Positions 8,023 to 15,625 of a stretch of DNA of 64,000 bases are shown here, piece by piece. The translations under genes and the position numbers were made by a program. Under the pieces are notes generated by a model. It was not told where the DNA came from and did no database searches. It was given only the letters and a program-made list of their open reading frames with translations. The stretch is from Paraburkholderia tropica (GTDB lineage: Bacteria > Pseudomonadota > Gammaproteobacteria > Burkholderiales > Burkholderiaceae). The first letter of the stretch is position 1. Each line of letters begins with the position of its first letter. The stretch spans positions 124,001-188,000 of the forward strand of contig NZ_FNZM01000016.1 of the NCBI RefSeq assembly GCF_900109265.1. Reading direction: 5' to 3'.

Positions 8023-9321
8023 CTAGCGCAGCGCCGGGCGCGTCGTCTTCCGGGCGCGCTGGGACAAGCGCCAGGCGGCCTCGGCATTCGCGAAGGTCGC
8101 CTGTAACACGGGGTGCACATCGGCATGCCAGCGCTCGCCTGTAAACAGCCCGTAGTGATCGCAGCCTTCCACGTCGAAGCGACGATGTGCATCCGGCGCA
8201 ATGGCAGGGCACATCGCATGCGCCGCGTGCGTTTGCCCGGCTCCGGTGACGGCATCGCGCGTGCCTTCGACGGTCAGCAGCACCACGTCCCGCAACGCCG
8301 ACGGCTCGACGAGCGTGCCGTCGGCACCGTTTGCTCCGGATGCGACGCGCCACGTGCCGTTCGCGAGCATCGCACGCTGGAACACGATGTCCACGGTGTC
8401 GAGGATGTACTCGGCGGCCATGTCGATCAGCGCGGTGTATTCGCTCAACGCGCGCCGTGCATCGGCGAGTGCGCGGACGTCGCCCCGCGAACTCGCATCG
8501 GCGTAAAGCTCGATCAGCGAAACGTACCGATGCGGATAGAGGATTACGATCTCGGCTTGTTGCAGATAGGCCGGAAAAACCCGTCGGCCGCGTCCCGCAA
8601 ACTGCGCAGGCACCACATCGATCAGATGACGCTCGCACCAGTCCAACGAATGCGATGTGGCGGCGAAACCGAGCGTGCCCGGGTTGAGGCGCGCATCGAG
8701 CGGGCCGCCGATCAGCGTGATGCTGGCGGGTGGGGACAAGGCACGCTGCGCGCGCAGCGACAGCGCCCCGAGTGCGGGAAACGTCGACTGGCAGACTGCA
8801 AGGACGTGCAACGGCCGCGTGTCGTTCGCGAACTGGCCGATAAAGTCGTCCAGCATCGCCACGTATTCGTCGAGGCCGAAGCGTCCCGCTGCGAGCGGCA
8901 CGTCCCGAGCGTTTTTCCAGTCCGTGATGTAGACATCGCCATCGGCGAGCAGCGTCTCGACCGTCTCGCGCATCATGACGGCTGCATGGCCGGCCAGCGG
9001 CGCGCATAGCAGCAGCGCGCGCCGGGGCCCGGCGTCCGCGCCGCGGCATGCGAAGCAGCGCAGGTCGCAGAACGGCGTGCGCGCGACGATGCCGCATTCA
9101 ACCGCGGTGCGGCGACCTTCGAGCGTGACGGTGTCGATGACGAAGGGCGGTGGCGTGTCGGTGAAGCCGGGCAGGGAATCGTAGAGGCCGGCATAGCAGG
9201 AGGAGACCGCGTGAGCGAGCGCGGGCGCCGGCCACCCATCGCACACATGCTCGGCATATTCCGACGCCGCGCGCCACGCACGCAGCCATCGGCGCTGCTG
9301 TTCGATCAGGGCATACCACAT
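8023..9321 (-). CDS. phaZ: Intracellular polyhydroxyalkanoate (PHB) depolymerase
   Basis: Degrades the cell's own PHB granules to release reducing power and carbon. The 432 residues align throughout with the PhaZ1-type intracellular depolymerases that use Cys as nucleophile: LAVCQSTFPAL puts the nucleophile at C177, TVEGTRDAVTG gives D356, and GCDHYGLF gives H389, close to the positions reported for Cupriavidus necator PhaZa1 (C183, D355, H388). Other family blocks are VYITDWKNARDVPL, LIGGPLDAR and GTWRV. The ATG at 9321 begins the conserved N-terminus MWYAL. A 53-codon frame overlaps the start by 16 bp, and two FNR-like boxes lie 260-320 bp upstream. Confidence 0.93.
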   Translation of the reverse strand: MWYALIEQQRRWLRAWRAASEYAEHVCDGWPAPALAHAVSSCYAGLYDSLPGFTDTPPPFVIDTVTLEGRRTAVECGIVARTPFCDLRCFACRGADAGPRRALLLCAPLAGHAAVMMRETVETLLADGDVYITDWKNARDVPLAAGRFGLDEYVAMLDDFIGQFANDTRPLHVLAVCQSTFPALGALSLRAQRALSPPASITLIGGPLDARLNPGTLGFAATSHSLDWCERHLIDVVPAQFAGRGRRVFPAYLQQAEIVILYPHRYVSLIELYADASSRGDVRALADARRALSEYTALIDMAAEYILDTVDIVFQRAMLANGTWRVASGANGADGTLVEPSALRDVVLLTVEGTRDAVTGAGQTHAAHAMCPAIAPDAHRRFDVEGCDHYGLFTGERWHADVHPVLQATFANAEAAWRLSQRARKTTRPALR

Positions 9322-9467
9322 GATCGAGCCCGATGGTCCGGCCTGCCGCGTGTGTTCCGATGCGGCGCGAGCGCTTCCAGCGCTAATTCGCCGCCGATGG
9401 GTGGGACTGCTTTCAGGTCGGCGATCTCGCGGAGCAACCCGGCGATATCGGTACTGGGGATAAGCAT
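9306..9467 (-). CDS. Possible 53-residue leader ORF overlapping phaZ
   Basis: Starts MLIPSTDIAGLLREIADLKAV and ends inside the phaZ start region, sharing 16 bp with phaZ. The first 34 residues look like an ordinary amphipathic helix protein (GGELALEALA); the Arg-rich tail does not. Its position suggests translational coupling to phaZ. There is no strong ribosome-binding site and the family is not recognised, so it could be a leader peptide or chance. Confidence 0.35.
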   Translation of the reverse strand: MLIPSTDIAGLLREIADLKAVPPIGGELALEALAPHRNTRGRPDHRARSCGMP

Positions 9468-9578
9468 GGTCTCGGCTCGTCGGGTAACCGGGCGGTGCAG
9501 GGTTGCAGCGCAATGTCGTGCGGCGGCATGACCGCCTCCTCACTCGATCACAGCATGGACGGCCGTGTCGCAGGCGCG

Positions 9579-9592
9579 TTGATGCAGGTCAG
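9579..9592. promoter_or_regulatory. FNR/ANR-like box on the phaZ side
   Basis: TTGAT-GCAG-GTCAG, one mismatch at the last base. It shares TGATGCAGGTCA with the box at 2230. Confidence 0.5.
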
Positions 9593-9624
9593 TTCTCCCG
9601 TAGGGCCGGAGTCAGGGCGCGCGA

Positions 9625-9638
9625 TTGATCAACTTCAA
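9625..9638. promoter_or_regulatory. FNR/ANR-like box (weaker)
   Basis: TTGAT-CAAC-TTCAA, one mismatch in the right half. It lies 46 bp from the box at 9579. Confidence 0.4.
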
Positions 9639-9835
9639 CTTGAAGGAGCCGGCGAAAGACGGCGACAGGTGGATCGGAGGAAATCCGTGAGAGGGATTCA
9701 GCGTTGCAGACATTGAGCGGGACTGCCGGCTTGCGCTGCACGACGTTTTGCAGGCAGCGGTGCTCAGAAGGCTTCGCTGCTATCCGGATGAGCACGGCTT
9801 TGCCGGAGGCAGCCCTTTCTCCTTGCCACGAGCAA

Positions 9836-9849
9836 TTGATCGAAGTCAA
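9836..9849. promoter_or_regulatory. FNR/ANR-like box upstream of the alpha/beta hydrolase
   Basis: TTGAT-CGAA-GTCAA, a full match, centred about 80 bp before the start at 9922. This is a suitable distance for activation of that promoter. Confidence 0.6.
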
Positions 9850-9921
9850 TCGGCCGGCTAACGCGGCGATGATGATGAACACGAGCGCGGTGCAAACCGC
9901 ATACGTCTGCCGTGCCTGGAG

Positions 9922-10581
9922 ATGCAGATGGAAATGCAGGATGTGCAGATTCCTGTCGATCATGTGGCGCTGGGCGGGTTACTGGAAATACCCAGCCACG
10001 CCCGCGGCGTCGTGGTATTCGCGCACGGCAGCGGCAGCAGTCGATTCAGCCCGCGCAACCGGCAGGTGGCGGCTGACTTGCATGGCGCGGGCTTCGCCAC
10101 GTTGCTGTTCGATCTGCTCAGCGCCGAGGAGCAATTGCACGACGGCGATGGCACCTATCGCTTCAATATCTCGCTGCTCGCGCGGCGGCTCGCCGCGACC
10201 CTCGTCTGGTTGCGGGAATCGCCCGACTTCGCATCCTTGCCACTGGGTCTTTTCGGCGCCAGCACGGGCGCGGCCGCCGCGCTCGTTGCGGCCGCGCAGA
10301 CCGGCTGGGTAAAGGCCATCGTCTGTCGAGGCGGCCGCCCGGATCTCGCGGGAACGGCACTGGCCTCGGTTAAGGCGCCCACGCTGCTGATCGTGGGCAG
10401 CCTCGACGAGGACGTCCTGCGCCTGAACCGCAAGGCCGCCACGCAAATGACCTGCGAGCACCGAATCGAGATCGTGCCCGGCGCGACGCATCTGTTCGAG
10501 GAGCCGGGCGCGCTTGAGGAAGTCACCTGCCTCGCAAACGAATGGTTCGAGCGCTGGCTCGGTGCGTGCGAGCCGAATTGA
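9922..10581 (+). CDS. Alpha/beta hydrolase (dienelactone-hydrolase-like)
   Basis: A 219-residue soluble hydrolase. It has the oxyanion region VVFAHGSGSSRFSPRN, the nucleophile elbow GASTGA (Ser114), an acid in LIVGSLDEDV (Asp162 or 164) and a catalytic His in PGATHLFEEPG (His190). Substrate unknown. Genes like this often stand beside a phosphoribosyltransferase, as here (two genes downstream); in some bacteria the two are fused, suggesting a shared pathway. The start could be any of the ATGs at 9922, 9928 or 9934. Confidence 0.85.
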   Translation: MQMEMQDVQIPVDHVALGGLLEIPSHARGVVVFAHGSGSSRFSPRNRQVAADLHGAGFATLLFDLLSAEEQLHDGDGTYRFNISLLARRLAATLVWLRESPDFASLPLGLFGASTGAAAALVAAAQTGWVKAIVCRGGRPDLAGTALASVKAPTLLIVGSLDEDVLRLNRKAATQMTCEHRIEIVPGATHLFEEPGALEEVTCLANEWFERWLGACEPN

Positions 10582-10629
10582 ACGCGCCGTTCGTTTGCCA
10601 TCCAATTTTCCCGACGTGAGTGAACCGAT

Positions 10630-11145
10630 ATGAACCCGATTCGCAACGAAAGCGCGGCGACTGGAATGCGTCGCGACAAGCGACTGCAACCGCACACGAA
10701 CGACAGCTATCGCGCCCCCGCCCGCGTGATGAGCGGCACGGGCTGCCGCGAATGTGGCGCTATCTACGAAAATGGCCGGTGGATTTGGAGCGCCAGCGCG
10801 GAAGTGACCCGACAACTTCTGTGTCCCGCCTGTCGAAGGATTCAGGATCACGCGCCGGCGGGAGAGTTGTGGCTCAAGTCTTGCGACTATCTGAACGCGC
10901 ACCTCGATCAGGTCGTCGCGCTGCTCTCCCGCGAGGCGCGCAACGAAGCAGGCCTGCATGCGCTCGAACGCATCATGGACATACAGGTCCAGTCCGATGG
11001 CGTGCGCGTTTCGACGACGGGCCCGCATGTGCTCCGCAAGCTCACCGCAGCGATGCTGCGGGCGCACCACGGCAGACTCTCGATCGAATATCGCGACGGC
11101 GAACGGCTGTTGCGTGCCCGATGGAGCCACGAAAGCCGGCCCTGA
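10630..11145 (+). CDS. NMD3-like zinc-ribbon protein
   Basis: A 171-residue protein with a zinc ribbon (C39, C42, C65, C68: CRECG and CPACRR) followed by two small alpha/beta parts. Homologues in Burkholderiales are annotated after the eukaryotic NMD3 ribosome-export factor, but no bacterial function is established. The sequence between the Cys pairs (YENGRWIW) and the later block LERIMDI fit that family. Forty-eight bp separate it from the hydrolase and 15 bp from the phosphoribosyltransferase, so the three probably form an operon. Confidence 0.75.
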   Translation: MNPIRNESAATGMRRDKRLQPHTNDSYRAPARVMSGTGCRECGAIYENGRWIWSASAEVTRQLLCPACRRIQDHAPAGELWLKSCDYLNAHLDQVVALLSREARNEAGLHALERIMDIQVQSDGVRVSTTGPHVLRKLTAAMLRAHHGRLSIEYRDGERLLRARWSHESRP

Positions 11146-11160
11146 AGAGGACGCCAGATC

Positions 11161-11874
11161 ATGAGCGAGGTATTCCGCGATCGTGCCGATGCCGGCAGAC
11201 AGCTTGCAACGGCGCTCCAGCGCTACGCAGGCCGCGATGATGTCGTGGTGCTGGCGCTGCCACGAGGTGGCGTGCCGGTTGGTTACGAAGTAGCGAGGGC
11301 CTTGCGATGTCCCTTGGACGTGCTGATCGTGCGCAAGCTCGGGGCGCCCTATAACCCTGAGCTGGCGATGGGCGCCGTGGCGAGCGGCGACGCGCTCTAC
11401 GTCAACGACGCAGTGATGCGCGCGCTTGGCGTGAGCGAAGCGCGGTTCGCCGAGACCCTTGCGCGCGAGCGCATCGAGCTGCAGCGCCGTGAGTCGGCTT
11501 ACCGGGGACAAAGGCCGCCTGTGGCGGTGCTCGGGAAGACGGTTATTGTCGTGGATGACGGAATCGCAACGGGCGCGACCATGCATGTGGCCCTCAAGGC
11601 GCTGCGCGCGAGTCGGCCGCGAGCGCTCATCATCGCGGTCCCGGTCTGTCCGGTCGGTGCCGAAGCGCGCTTCACCGAGGAGGCGGACGATTTTGTCTGC
11701 GTGATGCAGCCGTACCATTTCATGGGCATCGGGCAGTTTTACGCGGACTTTTCCCAGACCGGCGATGACGAAGTTCGCGCTTGTCTGGACGCCGCGCAGG
11801 AGTGGCAGCTTTCGGCTGCATGCGGCGATGCCGCCGGCGCGCGGCCCTTGCCTCCCGACGGCAGGCCGGACTGA
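11161..11874 (+). CDS. Phosphoribosyltransferase-family protein
   Basis: A 237-residue type I PRTase fold. It has LALPRGGVPVGYEVA near the N-terminus and the PRPP-binding loop VIVVDDGIATGATM at about 128-141. The N-terminal RDRADAGRQLA pattern is typical of the stand-alone PRTases that sit next to or fused with dienelactone-hydrolase-like proteins. The base substrate is unknown. Last gene of the probable hydrolase/zinc-ribbon/PRTase operon. Confidence 0.85.
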   Translation: MSEVFRDRADAGRQLATALQRYAGRDDVVVLALPRGGVPVGYEVARALRCPLDVLIVRKLGAPYNPELAMGAVASGDALYVNDAVMRALGVSEARFAETLARERIELQRRESAYRGQRPPVAVLGKTVIVVDDGIATGATMHVALKALRASRPRALIIAVPVCPVGAEARFTEEADDFVCVMQPYHFMGIGQFYADFSQTGDDEVRACLDAAQEWQLSAACGDAAGARPLPPDGRPD

Positions 11875-12035
11875 GCGGACGGCCGTGGCAGCAAGGAGGG
11901 CAGGGACGGTATGCGCTCGGAAATCACGCGGATAAGGCAAAGGCGTAGGCGCTATCGAACCGATCACGATTGCCGCCCCATCACAAGACATGGGCCGCGG
12001 CCTCGCGGGTTGCTGCTTGATCTCGTTGCGTCAGC

Positions 12036-12677
12036 TTAGCTTTCGAACGGCGCGGCGAGCAGCAGATCGCAGACATCGGGGATTTCAATGCCCGGCGCGA
12101 GGCGACGTCCAATGTCGGCCAAGCCCGTTCCAATCGCAGTATGGGGTTTCCGTCTCGCCACTTCGGCGAGTGCCTGCGTGAACGCCTGTTTGAAGCCGAG
12201 CCGGGGATAGAGCGCGAGGGTGTCGTCGATCAACTGCGGAGATATCTCGTCCATCCTGAGTCCCATCACGTCGACGTGGGCGCCGAAGTGCACGAGCGCG
12301 ACTTCCGGCTCCCGGCGATCGGCGATATCCGCGGATGAGTGAAGCGCGATCGCATCCCAGACAACATCGACTTTCGCCTTCGGATAGTCATGCGCATGCA
12401 GGAACCTGCTCGCCGCGTCGGCGCCATCGACCTCAAAGCGTTTATCTGCCGCGTGATGCGCCGACAACCCGAGATCGTGAAGCAGCGATGCGAGATAAAC
12501 GAGCTCACGATCGTATTTCATCTGCCGCTTTTTTCCGATGAACTCCGCGAACCACCACGTCCGGTGAACGTGATTCAAAAGCGGCTTCGTGTGGGCTGAT
12601 TCGGCGAGCGCGGCTGCTCGACGTGCAAGCTCGGAATCAGGAGCCGTTATGCCTCCGACGGTGACAGGGTGTTTCAT
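12036..12677 (-). CDS. HD-domain hydrolase (cyanamide-hydratase-like)
   Basis: A 213-residue HD-fold metal enzyme: NHVHRTWWFAEF supplies the first His, LASLLHDLGL the HD pair, and IALHSSADIA a later His. This arrangement matches the HD group that contains fungal cyanamide hydratases, though many members have unknown substrates. The start at 12677 (MKHPVTVGG) is preceded by AAGGAT. It lies 126 bp downstream of, and on the same strand as, a GlxA-type regulator, so the two are likely co-regulated. Confidence 0.75.
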   Translation of the reverse strand: MKHPVTVGGITAPDSELARRAAALAESAHTKPLLNHVHRTWWFAEFIGKKRQMKYDRELVYLASLLHDLGLSAHHAADKRFEVDGADAASRFLHAHDYPKAKVDVVWDAIALHSSADIADRREPEVALVHFGAHVDVMGLRMDEISPQLIDDTLALYPRLGFKQAFTQALAEVARRKPHTAIGTGLADIGRRLAPGIEIPDVCDLLLAAPFES

Positions 12678-12803
12678 ACAGGATCCTTGAATGTTCGGTA
12701 CGACGAAGATAGGGCGTACCGAACCCGTCAGCAATGACAAACACACCTCGTTTCCGGCCGATGGCTCGTCGTCGGCATGCCGGCGTGAGGCTTCTCGTGC
12801 GTG

Positions 12804-13802
12804 TTATGCCTTTGGCGGTCCGAAGCGTCGGCGGTAGTCTTGCGGAGCCACACCGTACACTTTCGTGAAGGCCCGGCGCATACGCTCGTCGTCGCCAAAA
12901 CCCGTCCTGCGCGCGATGACCTGGATGGGCTCGTGCGCAGACTCGAGTAGACGTCTGGCCGCTTCGATGCGCAGTCGCTCTACCGCCCTCGCCGGGCTTT
13001 CCCCGGTTTCGCGAAGATAGACGCGAGCAAAGTTGCGCGGGCTCATCCGTGCGGCGTCGGCGAGTGCGGGAATGGACAGGTCCGCGTCCAGATGGGTACG
13101 AATCCAGTCATGGAGGTCTTCGAACCGGCCGCGCGCGTCGCGCATCTGCTGGCGCAGTTCGATGCTGAACTGCGCCTGGCCACCGGGTCGCTTGAGAAAG
13201 AGAACCATGCCGCGTGCAACATTGAGCGCCGCGAGATGGCCCAGATCGTCCTCGATCATGGCCAGCGCCATGTCGATCCCGGCGGAGACGCCGGCGGACG
13301 TCCAGATATGGCCGGACGTGACGAAAATCGAGTCGGGCTTCACGTTGATAGCCGGATGTTGTTGCTTCAACCGGTTGCAGGCTGCCCAGTGAGTCGTCAC
13401 ATCCCGATGATCGAGGACGCCGAGTTGCGCGAGGACGAACGCGCCCGTGCACACCGAACCGAGCCGACGCGGTCGTTCCAGATAGTTCGCCAGCGTTGCA
13501 CGCAGCGATGCCGTCGCGGCGGCGGGCATGATCAGGTCGGCGCCGGCGATGAGCAACGTGTCGACAGAGTCCATCATCGTGTCATCGATGCACTCCGTTT
13601 CAAGCTTCACACGCGTGTCCGTCCGCACCGAACCGCCTGACTCGGAGGCCAGCACGACCTGATACGCGGAGCGACCGTCGTCAAAACAGGCATCGCTGAA
13701 AGCTTGCAATGGACCTGATATGTCCAGGAGCTTGGCGCCTTCATAGGCGACGATGACAACCTTGCGCGGCGCTCGACCATCCGGATTGTCGGTTCTGGAC
13801 AT
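12804..13802 (-). CDS. GlxA-family transcriptional regulator (DJ-1/PfpI plus AraC)
   Basis: A 332-residue regulator. An N-terminal DJ-1/PfpI-like domain starts VVIVAYEGAKLLDISGPLQAF and contains the elbow region GSVCTGAFVLAQLGVLDHRDVTTHW. A C-terminal AraC-type double helix-turn-helix follows from about residue 225 (LADAARMSPRNFARVY and VIARRTGFGDDERMRRAF). The ATG at 13802 begins MSRTDN. Relatives regulate amine, carnitine or isonitrile metabolism; here the likely target is the HD hydrolase gene downstream. Confidence 0.92.
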   Translation of the reverse strand: MSRTDNPDGRAPRKVVIVAYEGAKLLDISGPLQAFSDACFDDGRSAYQVVLASESGGSVRTDTRVKLETECIDDTMMDSVDTLLIAGADLIMPAAATASLRATLANYLERPRRLGSVCTGAFVLAQLGVLDHRDVTTHWAACNRLKQQHPAINVKPDSIFVTSGHIWTSAGVSAGIDMALAMIEDDLGHLAALNVARGMVLFLKRPGGQAQFSIELRQQMRDARGRFEDLHDWIRTHLDADLSIPALADAARMSPRNFARVYLRETGESPARAVERLRIEAARRLLESAHEPIQVIARRTGFGDDERMRRAFTKVYGVAPQDYRRRFGPPKA

Positions 13803-13945
13803 TTGCTGACGTATCAAAGTACGGGGATCGCCGATCGAACCGGACCCAGCCTTATGCGGGCCATGACAAGACCTGGCTATGGCGGCCGGCCGTGGACCAG
13901 CGCACACGCTACCGGAATCCGGCGTAGCGGCGCAAGGCCAACCAT

Positions 13946-14099
13946 ACCTCATTTTCTGCCAATGTCCGGGCGCGCCGCCAGGTCTTACGCGAGGTCTGCG
14001 GTGCGAAAGCAGGCGGATATCGCGGCCGATTCGGAGTGAGCGGGAAAAGAAAACGAGGTCTTGCCCAGAACGAATTAGCGTTCTGGCAGAAAACGAGGT
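13946..14099. repeat. Dispersed short repeat: two direct copies and one inverted copy around a hairpin
   Basis: GGCAGAAAACGAGGT at 14085-14099 recurs in its last 12 bases at 14048-14059 (AGAAAACGAGGT). An inverted near-copy (14 of 15 bases) lies at 13946-13960. Between the direct copies is a perfect 8-bp hairpin, CCAGAACG-AATTAG-CGTTCTGG (14065-14086). The rest of the gap 13803-14187 holds no supported gene. It could be the remains of a small mobile element. Confidence 0.6.
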
Positions 14100-14187
14100 G
14101 TGAATGTCTGCGGCACATCGATCAATGATCCTATAGTGATTCAGCTAATCGCATCAGTCCATGAATGTGGAAAATGGAGCAAGGAAA

Positions 14188-14784
14188 ATGAGCCAATACA
14201 GCGAATTCGAATTCAGGAAGCAGCCGTGGTTTGACGCGGCGTGGTTCGATCGGTCAAATTTTCAGGGATTCAGTCGCTTCATTCCGATGAAGACGATCGT
14301 GGTCCACTGCTTTGATCCGAGGGCATCTGAAATACCGCAGGCTGTCGCGGACTATTTCGGTGATGAGGTTTATCCCGGTGAGAACATTCTCGACGAAGCG
14401 GGCAACCGCATCGGTAACACGCGTACGTTGTTTGCGGTGTCTAACGCGGGTGGGCGCGCGCTTTCGGCTTTGCAGTCGGTCGCCACGATGGACTACCTTT
14501 TCAAGGTTCAAAATGTCGTTGTGGTGCATCACTCGTTTTGCGGCGCTACGGCTTTCGAACCTGAAGACCTCGTTGATGATTTTCATCATCATCACCATGC
14601 CGATATTTCAACGCTGTTCGATCACGATAGCCTCGCCATTTCGAACTTCGAAGATTCGATCAAACACGATGTCCGCTTACTTCGCGACAGCGCAGCCGTT
14701 CCGGCGAACGTCAAGCTTTACGGTTTCTTTTACGAGATCAATTCGGGAAAATTGACGGAGGTGGTGCGCGACATTCCGGCCTGA
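14188..14784 (+). CDS. Carbonic anhydrase, beta-type
   Basis: Interconverts CO2 and bicarbonate. The zinc site of beta enzymes is present: C-x-D-x-R as CFDPR (Cys41, Asp43, Arg45) and H-x2-C as HHSFC (His115, Cys118). A run of five His at about 133-137 is unusual. The ATG at 14188 (MSQYSEF) is chosen because AAGGA stands just before it; an in-frame ATG at 14161 would add nine residues. Codon and base use is less GC-rich than in the flanking genes, hinting at a separate origin. The exact subfamily, and hence activity on CO2 rather than a related substrate, is less sure. Confidence 0.8.
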   Translation: MSQYSEFEFRKQPWFDAAWFDRSNFQGFSRFIPMKTIVVHCFDPRASEIPQAVADYFGDEVYPGENILDEAGNRIGNTRTLFAVSNAGGRALSALQSVATMDYLFKVQNVVVVHHSFCGATAFEPEDLVDDFHHHHHADISTLFDHDSLAISNFEDSIKHDVRLLRDSAAVPANVKLYGFFYEINSGKLTEVVRDIPA

Positions 14785-14981
14785 AGCCGGCTTCGGGGCC
14801 GCGCATGGGGGATCGCCGCCGGCCGCGTCTTCCTGAATTGCAATGTATCGGCCTGTGTAGATATTTAATTAAAACGACGGAGCATTCGTAGACATCGCCG
14901 ATGTTCAAACAGCAGGCAGCACTTCAGCCGGTGTGGCTTCAGATACCGTTTCAACATCTCGAAACGTAGCTGGGCTCGTTG

Positions 14982-15014
14982 AAAAAAGCCGCCACTTCTG
15001 CCAGAAGCGGCGGC
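14982..15014 (-). terminator. Intrinsic-terminator-like hairpin reading leftwards
   Basis: Stem GCCGCC-A-CTTC / GAAG-C-GGCGGC with loop TGCCA (10 pairs, one mismatch), followed on the minus strand directly by TTTTTT. No annotated minus-strand gene lies upstream of it, so it may end an unrecognised transcript such as a small RNA. Confidence 0.55.
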
Positions 15015-15530
15015 TAGCACACACGCCGGCGCTGAGGCGCCGATGATTGCGGAATGTCTAAACGCAATCACAGTTCAATTTAGCAACCCGAAAAGCTTTC
15101 GTCCATATTTAGAAACGTTTGAGTACCGTTTATTTGTGTAATGCGGATGCAGCCTCATGCGCATTGCATCGCATGGGCGCGGGTCGAACTGAGTGCTTTT
15201 TCCTGCTGAGACGCCGCCCACCGGTGGAGCATCGGCTTTAGAACATGTAGAGACCGGAACGATCCCCCTGGTTAAACCTTGCGCTGAGTCGCCAACAGAA
15301 TTGAGATGTTCAAAGTGAATAATAATTTCACACCAACATTGAGATTGTAATCGGCATAAAAGGATTTTTTGGGGTTTCAGAATAACCGCCGATTGCGTGG
15401 TGAGCTTCACAGCGATGGTCAACTTTGTTTGTCGCAAATCGTCAAGCCAAGGTTGTCTGCACCAAACCAGCATGGGTTTGCGTCTCACCAACACCCGACA
15501 TTCCGCCACACCAGGGTTTTTGACAGGTTT

Positions 15531-15567
15531 GCAACAACTGGTGCAACAAAGTACAGTGTTGCAACAA
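15531..15567. promoter_or_regulatory. GCAACAA repeats and palindrome upstream of the symporter gene
   Basis: GCAACAA occurs at 15531, 15543 and 15561; the last lies in a perfect palindrome TGTTGCAACA (15557-15566), 60 bp before the start codon. A regulator-binding site is plausible; the regulator is unknown. Confidence 0.4.
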
Positions 15568-15625
15568 ATGTATTCGTAAGCCTGTTGCCGGCCGCTCGTC
15601 TGCGCGGCCAAAAAGGAGTGTCGCA

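Larger units (their letters stand above)
9468..9921. other. Divergent intergenic region with FNR-like boxes
   Basis: Separates leftward phaZ from the rightward alpha/beta hydrolase. No supported gene. It holds three FNR/ANR-like boxes (9579, 9625, 9836), the densest set in the window. Confidence 0.6.
14785..15625. other. 841-bp intergenic region, AT-richer than surroundings
   Basis: No supported protein gene. A leftward frame of 183 codons (15075-15626) is Cys-rich with no family-like features and is taken as chance. Signals seen: a palindrome GAAGCCGGCTTC after the carbonic anhydrase stop (14783-14794), a leftward terminator-like hairpin (14982-15014), and GCAACAA repeats before the symporter gene (15531-15567). 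A TTGACA at 15520-15525 has no good -10 partner. Confidence 0.6.

Noticed and set aside
14620..14640. Five-His run as an artificial tag
   Set aside because: It is internal, uses mixed His codons and is flanked by natural sequence of the carbonic anhydrase.
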